Positions 1 to 7,711 of a stretch of DNA of 64,000 nucleotides are shown in pieces. Every line of letters begins with the position of its first letter. The first letter of the stretch is position 1. Position numbers and translations under genes: made by a program. The stretch lies in contig CAZQTW010000003.1 in the NCBI GenBank assembly GCA_964596165.1, positions 110,704-174,703 on the forward strand. Direction: 5' to 3'. Under the pieces are notes generated by a model. The model did no database searches. It was not told the origin of the DNA and saw nothing but the letters and a program-made list of their open reading frames with translations. Source of the DNA: CAYUQT01 sp964596165. GTDB lineage: Bacteria > Planctomycetota > Phycisphaerae > UBA1845 > JAFGLZ01.

Positions 1-718
1 CGTAGGGAAGGAGGTTGGGCTTTGTCAATACGGGTTCCAGGGCGTCCAGGATTCTTTGGCCTTGGTCCGCCTGTCGGATGGCCGCGGTGCGCCAGAGGTT
101 TGCCGCTGCCCCGAGGGCGGTGGTCTGGTCTTTGGCCAGGGGTTCCAACTCGGCCGGTGCGGTGAGGTCTCTCGTTGTCGATCCGACCGTCTCCATGGCA
201 AAGGCCAGGGCGGACAACTGCCCGGCGACTTGCCTCCAGTGGCGGAGCGCCTTGCCGGCGACGCGAGGCGGCGGCGACGTCCTCTCCAGTCTGGATATCA
301 GTTCCATCGCGCTGCGTATCTCCGTTTTCGCGGTGTTCGCCGTCCGAGCCAACTCACGACGGGTCTCTTCGCTTTCATCGCCGAGCAGCCACCGTGTCGC
401 CGCCGGTTCGGCCTGGCGGGCCAGACGGATGTTGGCCAGGCACAGAAGGAGCTCGATGCGCGCCGGTTCGTCCGTCGCGGACTGAATTCTCCGCGAAAGC
501 GATTCGACCCGGTCTCTCACCCATCCGGCATATTCCACTTCGCCCGTTACGCCTTTGGGGTATGCCCGCGGACTGAGGCGGCAGGTTCGGGCAAGTTGTG
601 CCGACCGCGAAGGGGCGGTGGTCGCGGCAACACGCGCCGGGGTTCCCGGAGCGATCTCGGGTCCGCCCAGCCAGATTCCCAACAGCATTCCGACAATGAC
701 GCTTTCGGTCGGTCCCAC
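1..718 (-). CDS. Hypothetical exported protein, C-terminus beyond window edge
   Basis: An open minus-strand frame starts with GTG at 718, three bases after the apt stop, and runs without a stop to the left edge (239 codons seen). The first ~25 residues (VGPTESVIVGMLLGIWLGGP) look like a weak signal peptide or membrane anchor. The rest is helical and Arg/Ala/Glu-rich, with repeated LARTxxTAKTEIRSA-like stretches, suggesting a helical periplasmic protein. I recognise no domain. The tight spacing behind apt indicates one transcript. An ATG eleven codons in is an alternative start. Function unknown. Confidence 0.6.
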   Translation of the reverse strand, partial: MGPTESVIVGMLLGIWLGGPEIAPGTPARVAATTAPSRSAQLARTCRLSPRAYPKGVTGEVEYAGWVRDRVESLSRRIQSATDEPARIELLLCLANIRLARQAEPAATRWLLGDESEETRRELARTANTAKTEIRSAMELISRLERTSPPPRVAGKALRHWRQVAGQLSALAFAMETVGSTTRDLTAPAELEPLAKDQTTALGAAANLWRTAAIRQADQGQRILDALEPVLTKPNLLPY

Positions 719-721
719 GGC

Positions 722-1279
722 CTATTCGCTTTCAAACTGAACGACGGTGTGAACGGGGTACTTGGCCAACTTGTCGCGCCCGTGGAGGAACGCCAATTCG
801 ATCAAGAAGGAGACGCCGACGATCTCGCCGCCGAGCGATTCGACGAGTTGGCAACAGGCATCCATCGTCCCGCCGGTGGCGAGGAGATCGTCCACCATCA
901 GCACGCGGTCGCCCGGCCGGATCGCGTCGACGTGGATCTCCAATGAGTCGATGCCGTATTCGAGCGCATAGGAGGCCGACCGTGTCTTGGCCGGCAGTTT
1001 GCCCGGCTTGCGGATGGGCACGAATCCGGCCGACAGGGCCTGGGCCACCGCCGTGCCGAAGATGAACCCTCGCGATTCCGCGCCCGCGACGACGTCCACG
1101 CGTTTTCCTCGAAACGGCTGGGCCAAGTACTCGACCGCCAGCGACAGGGCCGCCGGGTCTCGAAGAAGGGGCGTGATGTCCTTGAACACGATGCCCGGCT
1201 TGGGGAAGCCGGCGACATCGCGAATCCGTCTCGTCAAATCGCAGTAGGTCGGAAACGGCAAAGTGACTCGGTTGCTCAT
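722..1279 (-). CDS. apt: Adenine phosphoribosyltransferase
   Basis: This enzyme salvages adenine: adenine plus PRPP gives AMP plus pyrophosphate, in the cytoplasm. The 185-aa protein has the family's usual length. The PRPP-binding loop VLMVDDLLATGGT is at residues 126-138, GAESRGFIF at 66-74 and the N-terminal PGIVFKDITPLL at 28-39; all are hallmarks of bacterial Apt. An AGGA-like site precedes the ATG. A partial exported protein follows three bases after the stop. Identification is secure. Confidence 0.96.
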   Translation of the reverse strand: MSNRVTLPFPTYCDLTRRIRDVAGFPKPGIVFKDITPLLRDPAALSLAVEYLAQPFRGKRVDVVAGAESRGFIFGTAVAQALSAGFVPIRKPGKLPAKTRSASYALEYGIDSLEIHVDAIRPGDRVLMVDDLLATGGTMDACCQLVESLGGEIVGVSFLIELAFLHGRDKLAKYPVHTVVQFESE

Positions 1280-1420
1280 GGCTCATGGTTCCTCAACAGT
1301 CTTGCACCCGACGGCCTTCTTTTGCGCTCACACGTGGGGCGGATCATAGGCGATCGGGAGTCCCTTCGCAACCAAGGTCGCCTTCTCAGTCTCTCCCCGA
1401 CCGACGAGAGTCCGGCTTGT

Positions 1421-1750
1421 CTACGGCGACCAAAGCTCCTTGTCGCCCGTGATGTCCGTGACGATGTCGTCGATGGCCGAGACGCTCAGAATGGCGGTGC
1501 GAAGGACGAACACGCGACGGCGGTTGACGCGAAGCCCGTAGTGAGCGGTCTCGATCAGGTAGAGTTCCTTGCCGGCGTGACCTTCAACGCAGTCGTGGAC
1601 GTCGGCATCCTCCAACCACAGCCCGGTATCGTGCACTTCGGCGAGACGGCCCAGATAAAGGATGGCGCCCTGCGTGTCGAGAACGACGTTGCGTCCGATG
1701 AGTCCTCGGAGCGATTCGCCAAGTCCGCCGACAGTGGAATCGGTTTTCAC
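1421..1750 (-). CDS. Small conserved Sm-like hypothetical protein
   Basis: A 109-aa protein starting at GTG 1750 with an AAGAGG site upstream. Residues 17-52 (LIGRNVVLDTQGAILYLGRL onward) alternate hydrophobic and polar residues, as in short beta-barrel Sm/LSm folds, followed by an aspartate/histidine-rich turn (EDADVHDCVEGH). The C-terminal half contains YGLRVNRRRVFVLRTAILSVSAIDDI. I believe similar proteins occur in other Planctomycetota, but no function is established to my knowledge. RNA binding would be a guess from the fold impression only. It lies upstream of apt on the same strand with a 141-bp gap. Confidence 0.65.
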   Translation of the reverse strand: MKTDSTVGGLGESLRGLIGRNVVLDTQGAILYLGRLAEVHDTGLWLEDADVHDCVEGHAGKELYLIETAHYGLRVNRRRVFVLRTAILSVSAIDDIVTDITGDKELWSP

Positions 1751-1858
1751 TTGATGCCTCTTGAACGTAAGGCTAAATTACATAGGCACTAAGCGTCGCG
1801 TCAAGTGATGTGGGAGACGGATCGGACGGCCGGGGGCACCCACAAGGAGGCTGGGGTC

Positions 1859-3031
1859 ATGAAAAAGCAATGGGCGATGCTGGCGGCTCTTCTTGCCATG
1901 AGCACCAAGCTTGCGCTGTGCGCCGAGCGCGGCGAGGTCATCACGAAAGACGGCGGCGTCCTTCGTGGAGAGGTGACCGTCGAGGGCGACCAGGTTCGCG
2001 TCAACCGCGAGGGGATCGTCAGTGTGTTGTCCACGGACGCCGTCAAGGAGATTCGTACCGCCTCGCAGATTGCGGAAGCGTACAAGAGACAGTTGGCGGA
2101 CTTGGACGACAAGGATTGGGCCGGCCATCTCAAGTTGGCCGAATGGTGCCTTGACCGCGGCATGATTGATGCGGCCAAAGAGCGGTGCGGGCATGTTTTG
2201 ACGTTGGATATCGAAAACGCCGAAGCCAAGCGGATCCTCGGCCGCATCAACCAGCAGTCCGTCGTCCCATCCGACGCCCGGCGGGCCACGAAAAAAGAAC
2301 CGGGCAAACCCGCCACGGACTTGAAAAAGGGCGACCTGCTCAGCAAGGAGCAGATCAGCCGAATCCGGATGGCCGAGTTTCGACCCGGCGACCGGGTGTC
2401 CGTTCGATTCAAGAACGACGTTCTGAAACGGTTCCTCGATGCCGTGGCAGGGACCGAGCCGTACAACCGGCGCGGGTATCGTGAGGAGTTCATGGCCAAG
2501 GCCGGCAGCGAGAAGCTGGAGGAGATACTCAAAGCCACCGGTATGCACTTCGCCGACGATATCGAGGTGACCAGTGATCCGGAGGCGATCCAGATTTTTC
2601 GAAGAGAAGTCATGCCGGTCATTCGCACCGGTTGCGCTTCGCTGAAGTGTCACGGCGGGGTGGGCGCGCCGAAGATACGGTTGCACACCGTGGACACGCC
2701 GGCGGCGGTCTACACGAACTTCTATGCTCTGGACACCTACAAGGGGCCCAAAGGCGTGAAGATGATCGATCGGACGTATCCCGAGGAGGGGCTGCTGACG
2801 CAGTATCTGTTGCCGAACGACATTGCCGAGAGCGGCTTGGCTCATCCGGGTGATGTCCCGCCGACGGTGAGGGATCGGAGCGATCGTCGCTACGACGCCG
2901 TGGTGAGCTGGATCAAGGACGGACTTCGGAATCCCCGGTTGGATCCGGGTATCGAGCCGGATTCGGAGGCCAGGACGAACAACAAACCCACGACGACGAG
3001 GAGCTCTGGGGCCCCGCCCGCCCGAAAGTAG
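1859..3031 (+). CDS. Exported protein with cytochrome-like CX4CH motif
   Basis: The ATG at 1859 follows an AGGAGG site (1845-1850) at good spacing; an upstream GTG at 1805 lacks one. Residues 1-21 form a signal peptide (MKKQWAMLAALLAMSTKLALC). Residues ~25-70 resemble a small beta-sandwich (GEVITKDGGVLRGEV), ~75-130 are helical and TPR-like. At ~259-265 there is CASLKCH with surrounding PEEGLLTQYLLP and DAVVSWIKDGL, the layout of planctomycete cytochrome-like domains. The Cys spacing is CX4CH, not the canonical CX2CH, so haem attachment is uncertain. It is the first gene of a three-gene series with 3101-6171. A periplasmic redox or binding role is inferred only. Confidence 0.75.
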   Translation: MKKQWAMLAALLAMSTKLALCAERGEVITKDGGVLRGEVTVEGDQVRVNREGIVSVLSTDAVKEIRTASQIAEAYKRQLADLDDKDWAGHLKLAEWCLDRGMIDAAKERCGHVLTLDIENAEAKRILGRINQQSVVPSDARRATKKEPGKPATDLKKGDLLSKEQISRIRMAEFRPGDRVSVRFKNDVLKRFLDAVAGTEPYNRRGYREEFMAKAGSEKLEEILKATGMHFADDIEVTSDPEAIQIFRREVMPVIRTGCASLKCHGGVGAPKIRLHTVDTPAAVYTNFYALDTYKGPKGVKMIDRTYPEEGLLTQYLLPNDIAESGLAHPGDVPPTVRDRSDRRYDAVVSWIKDGLRNPRLDPGIEPDSEARTNNKPTTTRSSGAPPARK

Positions 3032-3100
3032 GGCAGGGTCGGTCGGCGGTCGATCGGGCCCTCCGGGAGATCCGAACGCCAAGGAAGGTGCCGAATATTC

Positions 3101-3856
3101 ATGTCGTTGCCTGATGAGCTATGGGTGCTTGCCGCGGGGGTCCTGCTCGCGGGCGTCCGTCTGGTGATCGTGGGCCGTCGCCGCCGGTGGCGGACGTTGA
3201 TCGATCTGGCGGCCGAGAGGGGGTTGTCTTTTTCGCGACGGGACCGGTCGGACTTGCCGGAGGAGCTGGCGTGTTTGGAATTGATGCGCCATGGATACAA
3301 TCGGCGGGCTAGCGATGTTCTGTCGACGGGCGCGCGTCGTACGGCCGGGGCATTCTGTTATCATTACGAAGCGGGTTTTGGGAAACGTCATCGGTCGCAT
3401 GAACTGACCGTCTCCGTGGCGCGTACCGAAAAGCGTCATCCCGGCATCTGGATCGCCCGACGCCGTGAGATGGAGAATGCGGGATTCTTCGGACGATACA
3501 GAAGGGTGGAGACCGCCGCCTGGCTTTCGGATGCGGCCCTCCGCGTTTATGCGGAGGACGCGGGTTTTGCCCGGGCGGTTCTGACCGACGAGGTGCGGAC
3601 CCTGCTGCAACGCGGCGAAGCGGTTCCGGACTGTGAAATCCGCGGGCCCTATGTGGCGCTATACAACGAGGGCATTGCCGGTCCGGAGGCGCAGATTGAC
3701 TTACTGAGGCGAGCGGAGGCGTTGGCCACGGTCGTGGATCGTCTGGGAAAGGGCGGGGGCGACGGGGCCGTGGGAGCGGGCGCGGCGAGCACGGGCGAGG
3801 CGGTCATTGCACGCCGGAACAAGGACAACGACGAACGGCCGTTGACAGGAGCCTGA
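3101..3856 (+). CDS. Membrane-anchored hypothetical protein
   Basis: A 251-aa protein with one N-terminal membrane segment (about residues 6-25), then a basic stretch GRRRRWR and a soluble domain of about 180 residues. The soluble part contains ARTEKRHPGIWIARRREM and, near 190, CEIRGPYVALYNEG, which suggests a beta-rich cytoplasmic domain. The C-terminal 30 residues are Gly/Ala-rich and disordered. No known family is recognised with confidence. Its stop overlaps the start of the next gene by one base (TGATG), so the two are translationally coupled. Confidence 0.7.
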   Translation: MSLPDELWVLAAGVLLAGVRLVIVGRRRRWRTLIDLAAERGLSFSRRDRSDLPEELACLELMRHGYNRRASDVLSTGARRTAGAFCYHYEAGFGKRHRSHELTVSVARTEKRHPGIWIARRREMENAGFFGRYRRVETAAWLSDAALRVYAEDAGFARAVLTDEVRTLLQRGEAVPDCEIRGPYVALYNEGIAGPEAQIDLLRRAEALATVVDRLGKGGGDGAVGAGAASTGEAVIARRNKDNDERPLTGA

Positions 3857-6171
3857 TGGTGAAGCCCACGATAATGATTGTGGCGGTCGCGGTGGTGGTG
3901 GTGGTATTGGTCGTTGCCATCGTGGGACTGGGACGAGTCAGCCAGTCGGACCTCGATCGCGCGAAGTACGAAGCCGACCTTCACACGGAGAAGGCGATCC
4001 GGTTGTTGGACAAGTATCAAGCGAATGTGAGCGAGATTGCCTTGCTGCGGGAACAGCTCGGTCGTCAGCTCAGCAAGGACAAAACGCCCGTGGCCGTGCC
4101 GCCCAAGGGCAACGACATGCAGGAGCTGGTGCGCGGGGCCCTGGAGGAGTTTCAGACCTTCAGCCGTGAGATGAGCAAACGCGCCAAGCAGGACCCCGGG
4201 GCGGAGCCCGTCCTCTCATTGGGTCAGAACGAGGCGCAGATCAGCCGGGGCTTGGAGGCGGCCACGAAGAAGGTCGATCAATTGATCGCCGAGAATGCCA
4301 AGTTGCTCAAGCAGGCCTTGCAGGAGGCGGACGCGGCGCTGCAGGTTCAGGTGGGCACGGCGAGCATGCGAGAGCACGTGGCCGCCAATCAGGTCAAGGC
4401 CTGCGTTCTGTATGTTCAGGGTATGGAGCGACGAAACGAATCGCTCCTGCGGCGGCTCGAATCGCAACAGGTGCGTCTACGGGCCCTGCGTCTCATCGAT
4501 CAATCGGCCAGGCTTCTGGCCCGCGTGCGCGATGTGGAAGACCGCAAACCGGTTCGGTTGAAGAAGGATTTGGCGGATGAAGCGGCGGAACTGAAGAAGC
4601 GGTTGACGGCGGCTCAAGAACAGGCGGACGGGCTGAAGAAGCGGATCGACGAGATGCGCCGGCAAATCGCCGCGGCCCAAGCCGAGGCGGCGGCGGCGGG
4701 CCAAGCCCTCCAGGCCTTGGAGCAAACCGGTTATGACCCGAAGAATCCGGCCGACGTCAAGCGGTACGTCGACGAGTACTCCAAACAGGCCGCCATTCAA
4801 CAGCAGGCCGCCGTGCGGACGATGGCGCTTCAGAACGGAACACTCGAGGGGGCCAAGTTGGATGATGCCCACGGCGGAGATTTCCTGGAGGACAAATACG
4901 TCGCCGAGCCGGGCGGAAAGGGCATGACCCCCGTCAAGGGGTTGAGCATGCTGGAGGCCGACCTGAAGGACGTGAACCAGCATGTGGCGGAAATTGAGGC
5001 GTTGCTCAAGGCGAACGTTCAGCGGACGGCGCAAACGAAGGAGCTCGAGGCTCAGTTGGCCGCGCTGGGGCAGAAACTCGGCGAGGAGAAGAAGGCCGTC
5101 GACCAACAGGTCTTGGCGGCGATGGCGGAAGCCGAGAGTCATGCGACGAAGGCGACCGAGATCGAGAACCATGCCCTTGCTCAGCTCGACAATGCGGCGA
5201 AGGCCTATGCCCAGGCATCGCGTGCGTCGGGCGGTCGCGGAGACGTGGTGTTGGCCGATCCCGCATTGAAGGAACTGGCCCGGGACAGAGACACCGACAC
5301 GGTCCTGGCGATGGACCAGGCCGACATCGCCTATTTGCAGGCCTTGGTCCACCTCCAGCGGGTCCGCGGTTTGAGCCAACAGATAGACGCGATGCGGTTG
5401 GCCGAGGCGGCCGAGATCGCCGGCCTCGACAAGGCAAGAACCGATCAGCTCGGCGGCGAGCTGGCGAAGGCCCGGGAGGCGGCACTGAAGGCGGTCGACG
5501 ATTCAATCAAGCTGGGCGAGAAGGCCCAGTTTCAGGGAAACCTCAAATGGATCGGCCAAGCGAGCATCGCAGGGGCCTATCACCTCAAATCATTGCTTGC
5601 CGAAGGGAGTGCCTCAGCCGAGGCATTGGACAAGGCGATCGACACCTATGCGGCGGCCGTTGAGAAGAAGGAGTCGAGTCCGTTCCTGAGGCCCCACGTT
5701 CGGATGCTTGCGTACCTTCGCGCGGGCGGCGGGGTCCAGAGCCGTCCGTCGGCATCTCGACCGGCGACGGGGACAGCCACCCAGCCGGGTTCTCAGCCCG
5801 CGGGGGCGACGGCGTTCAATCCCATCGCTGCCTCAAAGCAGGTTATTGAGTTCTTGGCGACAGGGCAATTCGATGCGGTGGCAAAGCAATTCAACGCCGA
5901 AATGAAGGCCAAGCTGAGCGTCCAGATGCTCGGTGAAACCTGGAAAACGGTGGTCGCCCAGGTCGGCGCCTTCGAGAAACCGCTCAAGACCCAGGCGGCA
6001 CAGGCGCAGGACATGAGAATCGTCATGACCACCTGCAAGTTTGCCAAGGCGGAGATGGAGATCATGGTCGCTTACGACAAAGCCGATCTGATCGCCGGAC
6101 TCTTCATTCAGCCGCCGGGTGAGGCGGCGCCGGGAACACCTCCGGCGGCCGGAGTCCCCAAGTCCAAGTGA
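3856..6171 (+). CDS. Membrane-anchored long coiled-coil protein with DUF3887-like tail
   Basis: A 771-aa protein with an N-terminal transmembrane helix (residues ~5-27, a run of Val/Ile/Ala) followed by about 560 residues rich in Ala, Glu, Lys, Gln and Leu in heptad-like order, for example LKKRLTAAQEQADGLKKRID. A Pro/Ser/Ala/Thr-rich linker sits near 625-650. The last ~110 residues (VIEFLATGQFDAVAKQFN, later LGETWKTVVAQVGAF) match the DUF3887 pattern. The architecture suggests a cell-envelope tether with a globular C-terminal sensor or binding module outside the membrane. It is coupled to the preceding membrane protein. Function unknown. Confidence 0.8.
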   Translation: MVKPTIMIVAVAVVVVVLVVAIVGLGRVSQSDLDRAKYEADLHTEKAIRLLDKYQANVSEIALLREQLGRQLSKDKTPVAVPPKGNDMQELVRGALEEFQTFSREMSKRAKQDPGAEPVLSLGQNEAQISRGLEAATKKVDQLIAENAKLLKQALQEADAALQVQVGTASMREHVAANQVKACVLYVQGMERRNESLLRRLESQQVRLRALRLIDQSARLLARVRDVEDRKPVRLKKDLADEAAELKKRLTAAQEQADGLKKRIDEMRRQIAAAQAEAAAAGQALQALEQTGYDPKNPADVKRYVDEYSKQAAIQQQAAVRTMALQNGTLEGAKLDDAHGGDFLEDKYVAEPGGKGMTPVKGLSMLEADLKDVNQHVAEIEALLKANVQRTAQTKELEAQLAALGQKLGEEKKAVDQQVLAAMAEAESHATKATEIENHALAQLDNAAKAYAQASRASGGRGDVVLADPALKELARDRDTDTVLAMDQADIAYLQALVHLQRVRGLSQQIDAMRLAEAAEIAGLDKARTDQLGGELAKAREAALKAVDDSIKLGEKAQFQGNLKWIGQASIAGAYHLKSLLAEGSASAEALDKAIDTYAAAVEKKESSPFLRPHVRMLAYLRAGGGVQSRPSASRPATGTATQPGSQPAGATAFNPIAASKQVIEFLATGQFDAVAKQFNAEMKAKLSVQMLGETWKTVVAQVGAFEKPLKTQAAQAQDMRIVMTTCKFAKAEMEIMVAYDKADLIAGLFIQPPGEAAPGTPPAAGVPKSK

Positions 6172-6217
6172 GGTCCCGCCTGCCGCGGGCATTGTCAGGG
6201 TTCGTGGAGTCTCGGCC

Positions 6218-6415
6218 GTGGCCGAAAAACCACATGACGATCATGATCCTTGGCAGGCCGCTGTTGATGAGGGCATTGACGTCAGCCAACTCGAATACCT
6301 GCTCAGTCTGACCCCCGAGGAGCGTCTTAAGCGTCACGGGCAATGCCTGGCGCTCGTCCGGGCCATGCGTCAGGCGGGCATCGACTACTATGGGTTCGAC
6401 CCCTCGAAATCCTGA
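6218..6415 (+). CDS. Small helical partner protein of nucleotidyltransferase
   Basis: A 65-aa protein read from GTG 6218 with GGAG eight bases upstream; an earlier in-frame ATG at 6119 would overlap the preceding gene and is unlikely. The core LSLTPEERLKRHGQCLALVR is typical of small proteins encoded directly before nucleotidyltransferase-fold genes. It overlaps the next gene by more than 70 bases if the ATG at 6343 is used. The pair resembles antitoxin/nucleotidyltransferase or AbiE-like two-gene modules, but toxicity is not shown by the sequence. Confidence 0.6.
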   Translation: MAEKPHDDHDPWQAAVDEGIDVSQLEYLLSLTPEERLKRHGQCLALVRAMRQAGIDYYGFDPSKS

Positions 6416-6879
6416 AGCGCCTCAAGGATGCTGATGTGGATTTTGTCATCGTAGGCGGCCTTGCCGGCGTGGCGCATGGATTCTCGTATGTCACGGAAGA
6501 CGTGGACGTCTGTGCCCCGTTGAACCCATCAAACGTGCGGAAGATCATTCTGGCGCTCAGGGGATTGAGTCCGTGTTTTCGCATGACGCCTCACCGCCGA
6601 CCCCTGCCGGATACCCCTGAAGGCTTGGCAGGATTCAAGAGCCTCTACTTGGTGGCCGACTGGGGTCAGGTTGATTTCCTGTCTGAGATCACGGGTGCGG
6701 GTGGCTACAATGATGTGTTACGCCAGTCGATCGCCCTTGACATTGAAGGCCTCGAGTATCGGGTGCTAAGCATCGACGCATTGATCCAAGCCAAGAGGGC
6801 CCTCGGGCGCCCTAAGGATCTCCGTGTGGACCTGGAACTCGAGGCGATCCGCCGACGGCTATGGCCCGACGAGGGTTAG
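6343..6879 (+). CDS. Nucleotidyltransferase-fold protein (DUF6036/AbiEii-like)
   Basis: The core contains FVIVGGLAGVAHGFSYVTEDVDV: the GG...T.D.D arrangement of minimal nucleotidyltransferases, with two acidic metal ligands in EDVDV and further acidic residues in WGQVDFL. A C-terminal segment SIDALIQAKRALGRPKDLRV is characteristic of this family. The first ATG in frame is 6343, but homologous proteins usually begin close to the PLEILKRLKDADV segment, so a non-ATG start near 6400 is possible. Together with the small upstream protein it forms a compact two-gene unit. Possible roles are toxin-antitoxin or tRNA/NTP modification; none is proven here. Confidence 0.75.
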   Translation: MPGARPGHASGGHRLLWVRPLEILKRLKDADVDFVIVGGLAGVAHGFSYVTEDVDVCAPLNPSNVRKIILALRGLSPCFRMTPHRRPLPDTPEGLAGFKSLYLVADWGQVDFLSEITGAGGYNDVLRQSIALDIEGLEYRVLSIDALIQAKRALGRPKDLRVDLELEAIRRRLWPDEG

Positions 6880-7005
6880 GATCGGCAGGGTCTGTCGGAG
6901 AAGGCTATCCCCGTGATGCCCGGTTCCAAGCCTACGTGGTCTTGAGCGTCGGACGCGCCATGTAGCCCCTTGCGAACAAGCTTTTTCTCTGCTATCAGGC
7001 CTGTC

Positions 7006-7503
7006 ATGTCGGACGCGATGACCCGGTTTGGAGTGGGACCTGAATTCTCACTCCTTTCGGCTGGCTGTCTGATTGTGGCGACCGGGCTGCGGCTTGCGTG
7101 GCCAGATCTGTTCCGCATTGACTTCGTACCCTACAAGCTCTTGGTTGCTATCGGGGTTGTCCTGATTGCGATCGGGCTTCCGTTCTACATCATGGCTGTC
7201 ATGACCGTCATGAAGGCATTCGATGCCGGCAGACTGTGCACGCATAGCGTCTTCAGATGCTGCCGGCATCCGGTGTATGCGTCCTGGGTGGTGTTCCTCG
7301 TGCCCGGAATCGTTCTTCTGATGAATTCGTGGGTTGGCCTTATCGTGCCGGTTGTCATGTACGTTCTGCTGCGGCTGCTCGTTCGCCGGGAGGAGGCCTA
7401 TCTCGAGCAGCGGTTCGGCGACGAATACTGTGCCTATCGCGATCGCGTGCCGCCGGTGGCGCCGCTTGGATGGCTGAGAGGGTCTGGAAAAGGCTCGGAC
7501 TGA
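7006..7503 (+). CDS. Isoprenylcysteine carboxyl methyltransferase-like membrane protein
   Basis: A 165-aa integral membrane protein with about four hydrophobic helices. The C-terminal half holds the family signature: a short CRHPVYASW segment (the RHPxY motif of ICMT/PEMT-like methyltransferases) and later LVRREEAYLEQRFGDEYCAY, matching the RxExxLxxxFGxxYxxY motif. These motifs bind S-adenosylmethionine at the membrane face in known relatives. The substrate is unknown; bacterial members methylate lipids or small molecules. ATG 7006 was chosen over 6970 because the protein then begins just before its first hydrophobic segment. Confidence 0.8.
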   Translation: MSDAMTRFGVGPEFSLLSAGCLIVATGLRLAWPDLFRIDFVPYKLLVAIGVVLIAIGLPFYIMAVMTVMKAFDAGRLCTHSVFRCCRHPVYASWVVFLVPGIVLLMNSWVGLIVPVVMYVLLRLLVRREEAYLEQRFGDEYCAYRDRVPPVAPLGWLRGSGKGSD

Positions 7504-7711
7504 ATCCGATTGGATCAACGAATGAGATTGCCGCCGTGAGGGCGGGGCTTTGGCAGAGGGGGTATCTCGGCTCGAAGATCGTGGCCCGCGAGGCGTCGAC
7601 AAGCTCCCTTCGGGTCCGAGCCTCAGGGTTGAGGACAGTCAAGGGGACGCTCGCCCTCCCCAAGAAACGTCAACCGATTTGCGACAGGGTGGTAGTAGTG
7701 CTCTCGAAGGC

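Noticed and set aside
15..946. Plus-strand open frames of up to 296 codons at the left edge
   Set aside because: They lie opposite apt and the partial exported protein; composition is Arg/Gly-rich without motifs, as expected for the complement of GC-rich genes.
4477..5379. 300-codon minus-strand frame inside the coiled-coil gene
   Set aside because: It is an antisense shadow of a strongly periodic Ala/Glu/Lys coding sequence; no ribosome site and no domain.
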